NCBI GenBank assembly: GCA_030428345.1
Contig: JAUIBM010000288.1
Span: 1 to 5,003 of the forward strand
DNA from: Alphaproteobacteria bacterium
Lineage (GTDB): Bacteria; Pseudomonadota; Alphaproteobacteria; Rhizobiales; Rhizobiaceae
Direction of reading: 5' to 3'
Length of the DNA: 5,003 bases
Shown: positions 1 to 5,003 of the stretch, piece after piece
How positions within the stretch are numbered: position 1 is the stretch's first letter
Layout of the letters: the number at the start of each line of letters is the position of its first letter
The notes under the pieces: generated by a model
The model's input: the letters and a program-made list of their open reading frames with translations, nothing else
Told to the model about the DNA's origin: nothing
Databases searched by the model: none
Made by a program: the position numbers and the translations under genes

Positions 1-661
1 CCATCAGCCGCGCCTCGTCGACATCGAATTGTCGGCCGCGATGGTGAAGGCCGTGCGCGAGGCGGTGGGCACGCGCGCCGACATCCTGTTCGGCACGCAT
101 GGCCAGTTCACCGCCTCCGGCGCGCTGCGCATGGCGCGGGCGCTGGAGCCCTACGACCCGCTCTGGTTCGAAGAGCCGGTCCCGCCGGACATGCCGGAGG
201 TCCAGGCGCAGGTGGCGCGCCAGACCTCCATTCCCATTGCATCGGGCGAAAGGCTTACGACCAAGTATGAGTTCGCGCGGCTGATCGAGTCGGGCGCAGC
301 AGCCATCATCCAGCCCGATCTCGGACGCTCGGGCGGCATTCTGGAATCCAAGAAGATCGCCGCCATCGCCGAGGCGCATCACGTGCTGGTCGCCCCGCAT
401 TGCTATTGCGGCCCGATCGTCGCCGCCGCCAATATCCAGCTCGCCGCCAGCCTGCCGAACTTCCTGATCCTGGAGGCGATCAAGACCTTCGACGGGTTTC
501 ATGAAACGCTTCTGGAACGGAAGATCGCCTGGGAGGCGGGCGATGTCATCGTTTCCGATGAGCCCGGCCTCGGCGTCGTGCTGAACGAGGCGGTCTGCGA
601 AGCCCATCCCTGGAGCGCTGGCCCGCTGCATCTGGAGATGACCCGCGAGCCGGTGCGCTGA
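1..661 (+). CDS. Mandelate racemase/muconate lactonizing enzyme family protein (enolase superfamily), sugar-acid dehydratase-like, 5' end missing
   Basis: The reading frame is open from base 2, so the gene begins outside the window; the TTG at 29 is an internal leucine and not a start. About 219 codons remain, covering most of the C-terminal (beta/alpha)7-beta barrel. Visible family motifs, in order, are THGQ (codons from 95), WFEEPV with a metal-ligand Glu at 170-172, GER with a metal-ligand Glu at 248-250, QPDLGRSGG with the Asp at 317-319, and APHCYCGP with the His at 398-400, which together form the Asp-His catalytic dyad. The pattern resembles D-galactonate dehydratase-type members, which abstract the alpha proton of a sugar acid with Mg2+ and eliminate water in the cytoplasm. 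The position expected to hold the first metal-ligand Asp, 26 codons before the Glu at 170, is Gly (92-94). Substrate cannot be told; an epimerase or racemase role is possible. Family is secure, reaction is inference. Confidence 0.9.
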   Translation, partial: HQPRLVDIELSAAMVKAVREAVGTRADILFGTHGQFTASGALRMARALEPYDPLWFEEPVPPDMPEVQAQVARQTSIPIASGERLTTKYEFARLIESGAAAIIQPDLGRSGGILESKKIAAIAEAHHVLVAPHCYCGPIVAAANIQLAASLPNFLILEAIKTFDGFHETLLERKIAWEAGDVIVSDEPGLGVVLNEAVCEAHPWSAGPLHLEMTREPVR

Positions 662-725
662 GACGGGCCGGCGGTCTTGAAACTCGAATCCTGAACAACC
701 CCAAGTTCACGACATTGCCGCATTC

Positions 726-760
726 CACCGGAAGTTTCGACGCAGGCATCGCTTCCGGTG
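726..760 (+). promoter_or_regulatory. Interrupted inverted repeat (9-bp arms) in the leader of the 782 gene
   Basis: CACCGGAAG at 726-734 is matched perfectly by its reverse complement CTTCCGGTG at 752-760, with a 17-nt loop. The right arm ends 8 nt before the Shine-Dalgarno site of the next gene. No T run follows, so it is not a classical intrinsic terminator. It may be an mRNA hairpin in the leader, a weak barrier protecting the upstream transcript end, or an operator. It overlaps the alternative GTG start at 758, which argues that 758 is not used. The structure is seen directly; the function is unknown. Confidence 0.4.
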
Positions 761-767
761 CTGGAAC

Positions 768-774
768 GGAGAGG
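768..774 (+). promoter_or_regulatory. Shine-Dalgarno site deciding the ATG at 782
   Basis: GGAGAGG lies 7 nt before the ATG at 782, ideal spacing. The in-frame GTG at 758 lies upstream of this site and has only a hairpin arm before it. The signal peptide also begins cleanly at 782, so 782 is preferred. Confidence 0.75.
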
Positions 775-781
775 CATTTCG

Positions 782-1771
782 ATGCAGCGAGCCCGCCTAT
801 TCCATCTGCTTGCGGCGTCAGTGCTCGCGCTTGCCGGCCCGTGCCAAACACAGGCACAGGATGCCGAGCTTCCGGAATGGGTGACGCCTGCAAGCACGGT
901 GCTTGGTTGCGAAACGCTGGTCGTAGCTGACGTCGAATGGTCAGAGGACCGCGCCGCAGACGATGGCGAGGTACGGATAGTCACTTTCGACAAGGCAGAC
1001 TGCAGCCGGAAAATCCGGCCGCTGACATGGCGCACGATTTCTGAAGGAATTCAACGTGACGGCATATTCGCCGACATGATCAAGCCGTCCGATGATCCGG
1101 AAACGGCACGAGCCAAGGAGTTGTCTTTAGGAGAACAACTCCCCGTCTCACGCAGTTCGAAATACTGGGCGATGATCGAGCCGCTGGTTGCGTTCTGCGA
1201 CGCGCTTGGCGACGCGCCAGCCGGTTTTCGCCGAACCTGCAATTTCGGCGCTCATGGCGACGACGCGAGCGCGCCTACAAAGGCAATGTTGGTGAATTCA
1301 CTGCGTTCGACCGAACCGAACCTCGATTGCCAGCCTGATCCGCTGGAGTTCAGGCGTGTACCGCCAGCCTTCAAGGCGCTGTTTGCGCCTGGCGAGACAG
1401 TCAAGCCTTTCCCGACGATTGTATCGGACTTGCAACGCGATGGTTTCGACTGCGTCAAGACCGCCAACGAGGAAACGTGCTCGAAAAACTATTTTCAAGT
1501 TGTTCAGCGCGGAATGAGCGACAATCTCAAAGAAGCACTTGGCGATAGGGCCGATAGTTTTCCTTTCCCGGACACGACAATTCTTGTTGGTTTGATGGAT
1601 ATCGCCGATCTGGCAGTTTCCGAAGATACGCAGTCAAGGCAATCCGCCTTGGGAAACGAACTGAAGCGAAATGGGATTTGTCTCGGGCCTTGCGCCGCAC
1701 TTGGTTATTGCCCTGGGCAACACTTTCAGGAATTCATGCATTTGAACGACATGATTTGGCTGATCGACTGA
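782..1771 (+). CDS. Exported cysteine-rich protein of unknown function
   Basis: I do not recognise a family. The 329-residue product from the ATG at 782 begins with a Sec-type signal peptide: Arg at 3 and 5, a hydrophobic core at about 6-19, and a likely signal peptidase I cut after TQA at residue 25. Cys21 is preceded by Gly-Pro and does not fit a lipobox. The mature part has ten cysteines (43, 74, 139, 153, 183, 224, 233, 300, 304, 310), an even number consistent with disulfides in the periplasm. There is no later membrane segment. A short motif resembling Gln/Lys-Arg-Asp/Asn-Gly recurs at 91-94, 218-221 and 295-298, the last two followed closely by Cys; this may be chance. The tail is dense in Cys (300-310). 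GC content is visibly lower than in the flanking genes (two 60-base lines counted by hand gave 50% and 57%, against 70% for one line in the dehydrogenase gene), suggesting transfer or weak codon selection. Context gives no clear role. Confidence 0.8.
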   Translation: MQRARLFHLLAASVLALAGPCQTQAQDAELPEWVTPASTVLGCETLVVADVEWSEDRAADDGEVRIVTFDKADCSRKIRPLTWRTISEGIQRDGIFADMIKPSDDPETARAKELSLGEQLPVSRSSKYWAMIEPLVAFCDALGDAPAGFRRTCNFGAHGDDASAPTKAMLVNSLRSTEPNLDCQPDPLEFRRVPPAFKALFAPGETVKPFPTIVSDLQRDGFDCVKTANEETCSKNYFQVVQRGMSDNLKEALGDRADSFPFPDTTILVGLMDIADLAVSEDTQSRQSALGNELKRNGICLGPCAALGYCPGQHFQEFMHLNDMIWLID

Positions 1772-1813
1772 GCCCTCCCCGGCCAACCGCTGCTTGGAAA
1801 ACGCGCAACCACA

Positions 1814-1851
1814 TGCGTCGCCGACGGCCCTAATCCGATAGTCTGCGTCGC
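1814..1851 (+). repeat. Short direct repeat TGCGTCGC, 30 bp apart, with a small palindrome
   Basis: TGCGTCGC occurs at 1814-1821 and again at 1844-1851. The first copy overlaps the palindrome CGTCG-C-CGACG at 1816-1826. The gap lies upstream of the carnitine genes, so these could be paired regulator sites about three helical turns apart, but 8-bp repeats are easily produced by chance in GC-rich DNA. No convincing -35/-10 pair was found nearby. Confidence 0.2.
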
Positions 1852-1854
1852 TTT

Positions 1855-1870
1855 TCCGGCTTTCGCCGGA
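1855..1870 (+). promoter_or_regulatory. Small perfect hairpin before the BKACE gene
   Basis: TCCGGC (1855-1860), loop TTTC, GCCGGA (1865-1870) form a 6-bp stem with a 4-nt loop. No T run follows on either strand, so it is not a standard intrinsic terminator. It sits 44 nt before the ATG at 1915, within the probable leader of the carnitine operon. It may be a leftover terminator-like element for the 782-1771 gene, a leader hairpin or an operator. Confidence 0.3.
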
Positions 1871-1902
1871 CGGCGCGTCATGGTCAATTCCCCGCCGTTC
1901 AC

Positions 1903-1907
1903 AGGAG
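1903..1907 (+). promoter_or_regulatory. Shine-Dalgarno site deciding the ATG at 1915
   Basis: AGGAG lies 7 nt before the ATG at 1915. The alternative in-frame TTG at 1909 is only 1 nt from this site, too close for initiation, so the protein starts at 1915. Confidence 0.8.
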
Positions 1908-1914
1908 ATTGCCC

Positions 1915-2826
1915 ATGCCGCTAGCCATCAATCGCGAGGTCTTCGTCACCTGCGCCGTCACCGGATCAGGCGCGACGCAGGATCGCTCGCCGCACGTTCC
2001 GCGTTCGCCCGAACAGATCGCGAATTCCGCCATCGACGCGGCGAAGGCTGGCGCGGCGATCGTCCATTGCCATGTTCGCGACCCGGAGACGGGCGCGCCG
2101 TCGCGCGATCCGGCGCTTTATCGCGAACTGACCGAGCGCATCCGCGACGCGCAGACCGACGTGGTCCTGAACCTCACCGCCGGCATGGGCGGCGACATGG
2201 TGTTCGGCTCGACGGAAAGCCCCCTGCCCCTCAATCCGAAGGGAACCGACATGGCCGGCGCTTCCGAGCGCATGCGCCATGTCGCGCAGTGCCTGCCGGA
2301 AATCTGCACCCTCGATTGCGGCACCATGAATTTTGCCGAGGCCGACTATGTGATGACCAACACGCCCGGCATGCTGCGCGCCATGGGCGGCATGATGACC
2401 GAACTCGGGGTCAAGCCGGAGATCGAGGCCTTCGACACCGGGCATTTGTGGTTCGCCAGACAGCTTGTCGAGGAAGGCACGCTTGCCCCCAATGCGCTGG
2501 TGCAATTGTGCATGGGCGTTCCCTGGGGCGCGCCGGACGATCTCAACACCTTCATGGCCATGGTCAACAACGTGCCGGCGGACTGGAACTGGTCGGCCTT
2601 CGCGCTCGGCCGCAACCAGATGCCGTTCGTGGCGGCAGCCGTGCTCGCCGGCGGCAATGTGCGCGTCGGGCTGGAAGACAATCTTTGGCTCGGCAAGGGC
2701 CAGCTCGCGACCAATGCGCAACTGGTCGAGCGCGCCGTGACGATCATCGAGAATCTCGGCTCGCGCGTGATCGGGCCGCAGGAAGTGCGTGAGAAGCTGC
2801 GGCTGACCAAGAGGGCGCCGAAATGA
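1915..2826 (+). CDS. BKACE family beta-keto acid cleavage enzyme (DUF849), probable 3-dehydrocarnitine cleavage enzyme
   Basis: The 303-residue product has the normal full length for BKACE enzymes, which use a divalent zinc ion to condense a beta-keto acid with acetyl-CoA and release acetoacetate plus a new acyl-CoA. Zinc ligands are visible as His51 and His53 in HCH followed by VRDP, and Glu254 in the RVGLEDN segment; Arg250 and Asp255 match the active-site Arg and Asp of the characterised 3-keto-5-aminohexanoate cleavage enzyme in spacing. The N-terminal TGSGAT segment and SPHVP motif are typical. Its stop overlaps the start of a carnitine dehydrogenase-thioesterase fusion, so the most likely reaction is 3-dehydrocarnitine plus acetyl-CoA giving betainyl-CoA and acetoacetate, in the cytoplasm, as shown for the S. 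meliloti pathway; the P. aeruginosa counterpart is called CdhC. Family assignment is firm; substrate is inferred from the neighbour. It is probably the first gene of a two-gene translationally coupled unit. Confidence 0.93.
   Translation: MPLAINREVFVTCAVTGSGATQDRSPHVPRSPEQIANSAIDAAKAGAAIVHCHVRDPETGAPSRDPALYRELTERIRDAQTDVVLNLTAGMGGDMVFGSTESPLPLNPKGTDMAGASERMRHVAQCLPEICTLDCGTMNFAEADYVMTNTPGMLRAMGGMMTELGVKPEIEAFDTGHLWFARQLVEEGTLAPNALVQLCMGVPWGAPDDLNTFMAMVNNVPADWNWSAFALGRNQMPFVAAAVLAGGNVRVGLEDNLWLGKGQLATNAQLVERAVTIIENLGSRVIGPQEVREKLRLTKRAPK
2809..2815 (+). promoter_or_regulatory. Shine-Dalgarno site for the carnitine dehydrogenase fusion, inside the BKACE gene
   Basis: AAGAGGG lies 7 nt before the ATG at 2823, inside the last codons of the BKACE gene. 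Together with the ATGA stop/start overlap it supports the start at 2823 and translational coupling of the two genes. Confidence 0.65.
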
Positions 2827-4295
2827 ATGTGAGCAAGGCAGCCGTCATCGGCGGAGGCGTCATCGGCGCGGGCTGGGTCGCCCGGCTGATCGAGAATTCG
2901 ATCCCCGTCGCGATCTACGATCCCGACCCGGAGGCCGCGCGCAAGATGCAGGCCGTGCTCGACAATGCCGAGCGGGCGAACGCCAGGCTGACCATGGCCC
3001 CGCGCGCCAGCAAGGGTCCGGTGACCTTCGCCGGCTCGATCGCCGATGCGGTCGCCGGCGCGGACTGGATTGTCGAGGCGGTGCCGGAGCAATTGCCGCT
3101 CAAGCAGCGTGTCTATGGCGAGATCGAGAAGGCGGCGTCGAAGGATGCCATCATCGCCTCCTCCACCTCGGGCATCTTGCCGAGCGATTTGCAGCAGGAC
3201 ATGGCGCATCCGGGAAGGCTGCTCGTCGCCCACCCCTTCAACCCGGTCTACCTTGTCCCGGCCGTGGAAGTCGTCGCCGGCAAGCAGACCGCGCGCGACA
3301 GCGTTGAGGCGGCGATGGCCTTCCTCGCCACGCTCGGCATGAAACCGGTCGAGGTGCGCAAGGAGATCGAGGCCTTCGTCGCCGACCGGCTTCTGGAGGC
3401 GATGTGGCGCGAATCGCTGTGGCTGGTGAAGGACGGCGTGTGCACCACCCAGGAACTCGACGACATCGTGCGCTACGGCTTCGGCCTGCGCATGGCGCAG
3501 ATGGGCCAGTTCGAGACCTATCGCGTGGCCGGCGGCGAAGCCGGGATGCGGCACTTCATGGCTCAGTTCGGCCCCTGCCTCTCCTGGCCCTGGACCCGGC
3601 TGACCGACGTGCCTGAATTCAACGACGAACTGGTCGATCTCATCGCGGCGCAATCCGACGCCCAGTCCGGACAGCATTCGATCCGCGAACTGGAGCGCAT
3701 CCGCGACGACAATCTGGTCGCCATCCTGCAGGCGCTGAAGCTCAACGACTGGGGCGCGGGGCAGACGCTCGCGGCCTATGAGAAGAAGCTGTTCGACGCC
3801 GGCACGGGACAGGAGGCCGAGCCGGACCTGTCGCAGCCGATCGTCACCTTGCGGCGGGCCGTTCCCGCCGACTGGACCGACTACAACAACCACATGAACG
3901 AGGCGCGCTACCTGCAGGCTTTCGCCGATGCCGGAGACGCCCTGCTACGCATGGTCGGGGTCAATGCCGACTATGTCGCCAGCACCGGATCCTATTTCAC
4001 CGTGGAGACCCATATCCGCCACCTGGCCGAGGTGCGCGCCCTGGAGCCGATCTTCGCCACCACCCAGATTCTGGAGGCGAAGGGCAAGCGGCTGCATGTC
4101 TTCCACCGCCTCTATCACGAAAACGGCACGCTTCTGGCGACGGGCGAGCAAATGTATCTGCATGTCGACTTGAAAACCCGCTCGGCAAGCGAGCCGGCGG
4201 AGCAAGTAACTGAAGCAATTGCAAAAATCGCAATTTCCCACGCCAACCTTCCAAGGCCGGACGGCGCCGGACGCGCCGTGGGTCAGCCACGATAG
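2823..4295 (+). CDS. lcdH: Bifunctional L-carnitine 3-dehydrogenase / betainyl-CoA thioesterase
   Basis: The 490-residue protein has two catalytic parts. Residues 1 to about 320 are a 3-hydroxyacyl-CoA dehydrogenase-type enzyme: Rossmann fold with GGGVIG at 10-15, Asp33 at the end of the second strand (NAD rather than NADP), the SSTSG segment, catalytic His137 in HPFNP and its partner Glu149 in PAVEVV. Residues from about 335 to 450 are a 4HBT hotdog thioesterase, with Asp353 and the NNHMN motif (His357). Known enzymes of this kind oxidise L-carnitine to 3-dehydrocarnitine with NAD+; the thioesterase part hydrolyses betainyl-CoA to glycine betaine and CoA. The BKACE enzyme encoded just upstream (4-nt ATGA overlap) performs the intervening cleavage, so the pair covers carnitine to betaine. 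The same fusion is known in S. meliloti, whereas Pseudomonas encodes the parts separately (cdhA, cdhB). Stand-alone dehydrogenases are about 320 residues, so the C-terminal extension is a true fusion. The symbol follows the dehydrogenase part. Other quaternary ammonium beta-hydroxy acids remain possible substrates. Confidence 0.93.
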   Translation: MNVSKAAVIGGGVIGAGWVARLIENSIPVAIYDPDPEAARKMQAVLDNAERANARLTMAPRASKGPVTFAGSIADAVAGADWIVEAVPEQLPLKQRVYGEIEKAASKDAIIASSTSGILPSDLQQDMAHPGRLLVAHPFNPVYLVPAVEVVAGKQTARDSVEAAMAFLATLGMKPVEVRKEIEAFVADRLLEAMWRESLWLVKDGVCTTQELDDIVRYGFGLRMAQMGQFETYRVAGGEAGMRHFMAQFGPCLSWPWTRLTDVPEFNDELVDLIAAQSDAQSGQHSIRELERIRDDNLVAILQALKLNDWGAGQTLAAYEKKLFDAGTGQEAEPDLSQPIVTLRRAVPADWTDYNNHMNEARYLQAFADAGDALLRMVGVNADYVASTGSYFTVETHIRHLAEVRALEPIFATTQILEAKGKRLHVFHRLYHENGTLLATGEQMYLHVDLKTRSASEPAEQVTEAIAKIAISHANLPRPDGAGRAVGQPR

Positions 4296-4308
4296 GTCGC
4301 TTTCGGGC

Positions 4309-4338
4309 TTGCAGGGGTCGATTCTTTGCTCCCATTAT
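4309..4338 (+). promoter_or_regulatory. Weak candidate promoter for the solute-binding protein gene
   Basis: TTGCAG (4309-4314) and CATTAT (4333-4338) are 18 nt apart and match the sigma-70-type consensus at about 3 and 4 of 6 positions. If used, transcription would start just before the dyad at 4352-4367, which would suit a repressor site. This is the best pair I see in the gap but it is weak. Confidence 0.2.
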
Positions 4339-4351
4339 CCTACTGACAAGA

Positions 4352-4367
4352 ACAGTCACTAGACTGT
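4352..4367 (+). promoter_or_regulatory. 16-bp inverted repeat, candidate operator
   Basis: ACAGTC, spacer ACTA, GACTGT: two perfect 6-bp arms around a 4-bp spacer, in an AT-richer stretch between lcdH and the binding-protein gene. The size and symmetry fit a site for a dimeric helix-turn-helix regulator. No T run follows, so it is not a terminator. The arms are seen directly; the regulator is unknown and no regulator gene is in the window. Confidence 0.45.
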
Positions 4368-4375
4368 CGAGGGGA

Positions 4376-4391
4376 CGCTCCGACCGGAGCG
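4376..4391 (+). promoter_or_regulatory. Second 16-bp inverted repeat, leader hairpin or operator
   Basis: CGCTCCG, spacer AC, CGGAGCG: 7-bp perfect arms, forming as RNA a 6-bp GC-rich stem with a 4-nt loop. It ends 32 nt before the ATG at 4424 and 20 nt before the Shine-Dalgarno site, so it could be a leader hairpin stabilising the message for an abundant binding protein, or a DNA site paired with the dyad at 4352-4367 (centres 24 bp apart). The arm sequences of the two dyads differ, so they are not copies of one site. Confidence 0.4.
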
Positions 4392-4411
4392 AACGCAATT
4401 CACGAATAAAC

Positions 4412-4416
4412 GGGAG
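4412..4416 (+). promoter_or_regulatory. Shine-Dalgarno site of the solute-binding protein gene
   Basis: GGGAG lies 7 nt before the ATG at 4424. It supports that start, as does the twin-arginine signal placed about 18 residues in. Confidence 0.7.
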
Positions 4417-4423
4417 ATTCTGC

Positions 4424-5003
4424 ATGAGCAGCGAACTGGAATATCTCAGCCTTCACGTGGCCGCAGGACGCTTGAGCCGTCGCGACTTTCTTGGCCGGGC
4501 GTCTGCGCTGGGCGTCGGCGTGATTGCCGCCAATTCCATGCTGGTCAAGGCGGCCCATGCCGCGGGTCCCATCCGGGGCGGCATCATCAAGGCCGGCCTG
4601 CAGGGCGGGGAATCCACCAATTCGCTGGATCCGGCGCTGAACCTCAGCCAGGTGATGTTCAATTTCTGCAAGCAGTGGGGTGAATTCCTGTTCCGCCTCA
4701 AGGCCGATGGCGGGTTGACGAACCTGCTTTGCGAGGAGATCGGCTCCACGCCGGACGCCACGACCTGGACGATGAAGATCCGCAAGGGCGTCGAATTCCA
4801 TAACGGCAAGACCGTGACCGCCGAGGACGTTCTGGCGACGCTTGAGCGCCATGCCGACGAAAAGTCTAAATCCGGCGCGCTCGGCATTCTCAAGGGCATC
4901 GACACGATGAAGGCCAGCGGCGACGAGGTGATCGTCACGCTCAAGAACGCCAATGCCGACTTCCCCTACCTGATGGCGGACTACCATCTGGTGATCCAGC
5001 CCA
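4424..5003 (+). CDS. ABC transporter solute-binding protein, family 5 (peptide/nickel type), Tat-exported, 3' end missing
   Basis: The frame is open from the ATG at 4424 to the window edge, giving 193 residues of a protein whose family is usually about 500-550 long. A twin-arginine signal SRRDFL is at 18-23, followed by a small-residue hydrophobic stretch to about 41 and a likely cut after AHA at 46. The SBP_bac_5 domain is recognisable from W115 onward: WTMKIRKGVEFHNGK, then TAEDV at 132-136, the conserved signature of DppA/OppA-like binding proteins. It would capture a ligand in the periplasm and deliver it to an ABC permease, presumably encoded beyond the right edge. It follows lcdH by 128 nt and on the same strand, so a role in uptake of carnitine, an acylcarnitine or another betaine-type compound is a reasonable guess. 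Usual carnitine-binding proteins (CaiX, OpuAC type) are from a different family. Export through Tat implies folding in the cytoplasm first. Confidence 0.9.
   Translation, partial: MSSELEYLSLHVAAGRLSRRDFLGRASALGVGVIAANSMLVKAAHAAGPIRGGIIKAGLQGGESTNSLDPALNLSQVMFNFCKQWGEFLFRLKADGGLTNLLCEEIGSTPDATTWTMKIRKGVEFHNGKTVTAEDVLATLERHADEKSKSGALGILKGIDTMKASGDEVIVTLKNANADFPYLMADYHLVIQP

Noticed and set aside
29..31. TTG as the start of the first gene
   Set aside because: The frame is open to the window edge and the enolase-superfamily barrel continues upstream; no Shine-Dalgarno site precedes it.
758..760. GTG start for the exported cysteine-rich protein
   Set aside because: It lies inside a hairpin arm and upstream of the good Shine-Dalgarno site at 768-774; starting at 782 gives a normal signal peptide.
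839..844. Lipoprotein attachment at Cys21 of the 782-1771 protein
   Set aside because: The residues before the cysteine (Ala-Gly-Pro) do not fit the lipobox, and a signal peptidase I site follows a few residues later.
1966..2721. A 251-codon open frame on the minus strand opposite the BKACE gene
   Set aside because: Its composition (many His, Arg, Ala) and lack of motifs mark it as an antisense shadow of a well-supported gene.
2346..3893. A 515-codon open frame on the minus strand opposite the BKACE and carnitine dehydrogenase genes
   Set aside because: It is rich in His, Arg and Gly with no recognisable motif and lies wholly opposite two genes with clear family motifs; long antisense open frames are common in GC-rich coding DNA.
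4261..4279. ACGGCG/CGCCGT hairpin near the end of lcdH as an intrinsic terminator
   Set aside because: It is within the coding sequence, has only 6-bp arms and no T run follows; such pairings arise often in GC-rich genes.
4400..4987. A 195-codon open frame on the minus strand at the right edge
   Set aside because: The + strand of the same stretch encodes a Tat signal and a family-5 binding-protein domain with a good Shine-Dalgarno site, so the minus frame is a shadow.

Overview
The window reads as chromosomal or megaplasmid DNA from a GC-rich alphaproteobacterium, most likely in the Hyphomicrobiales (a Mesorhizobium/Sinorhizobium-like group). This is inferred from codon usage strongly biased to G/C in the third position, Shine-Dalgarno sites of the GGAG type, and the carnitine gene arrangement known from Sinorhizobium meliloti. 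No RNA gene, insertion sequence, CRISPR array or tRNA was seen. All five supported genes lie on the + strand.

Layout: (1) Positions 1-661 hold the C-terminal two thirds or so of an enolase-superfamily (mandelate racemase/muconate lactonizing enzyme) sugar-acid dehydratase-like protein, cut by the left edge. (2) Positions 782-1771 encode a 329-residue exported, cysteine-rich protein of no family I recognise, noticeably lower in GC than its neighbours. (3) Positions 1915-2826 encode a BKACE (DUF849) beta-keto acid cleavage enzyme. (4) Positions 2823-4295, overlapping the previous gene by 4 nt, encode a two-domain fusion of L-carnitine dehydrogenase and a hotdog thioesterase. (5) Positions 4424-5003 are the start of a Tat-exported family-5 (dipeptide/oligopeptide type) solute-binding protein, cut by the right edge.

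Genes 3 and 4 together encode a complete route from L-carnitine to glycine betaine: NAD-dependent oxidation to 3-dehydrocarnitine, cleavage with acetyl-CoA to betainyl-CoA and acetoacetate, and hydrolysis of betainyl-CoA to glycine betaine and CoA. The pathway is established in S. meliloti and, with unfused genes, in Pseudomonas aeruginosa; its assignment here rests on motifs and gene order. The solute-binding protein downstream is plausibly the uptake component for carnitine or a related compound, but the family is not the usual carnitine-binding one, and it has its own leader carrying two adjacent 16-bp inverted repeats.

The three gaps between genes (662-781, 1772-1914, 4296-4423) each contain inverted repeats but no convincing intrinsic terminator. 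The most interesting items are the paired dyads at 4352-4391, the coupling of a family-5 binding protein to carnitine catabolism, the glycine in place of the first metal-ligand aspartate in the enolase-superfamily protein, and the unrecognised secreted protein. I did not find convincing evidence of a wholly new system.
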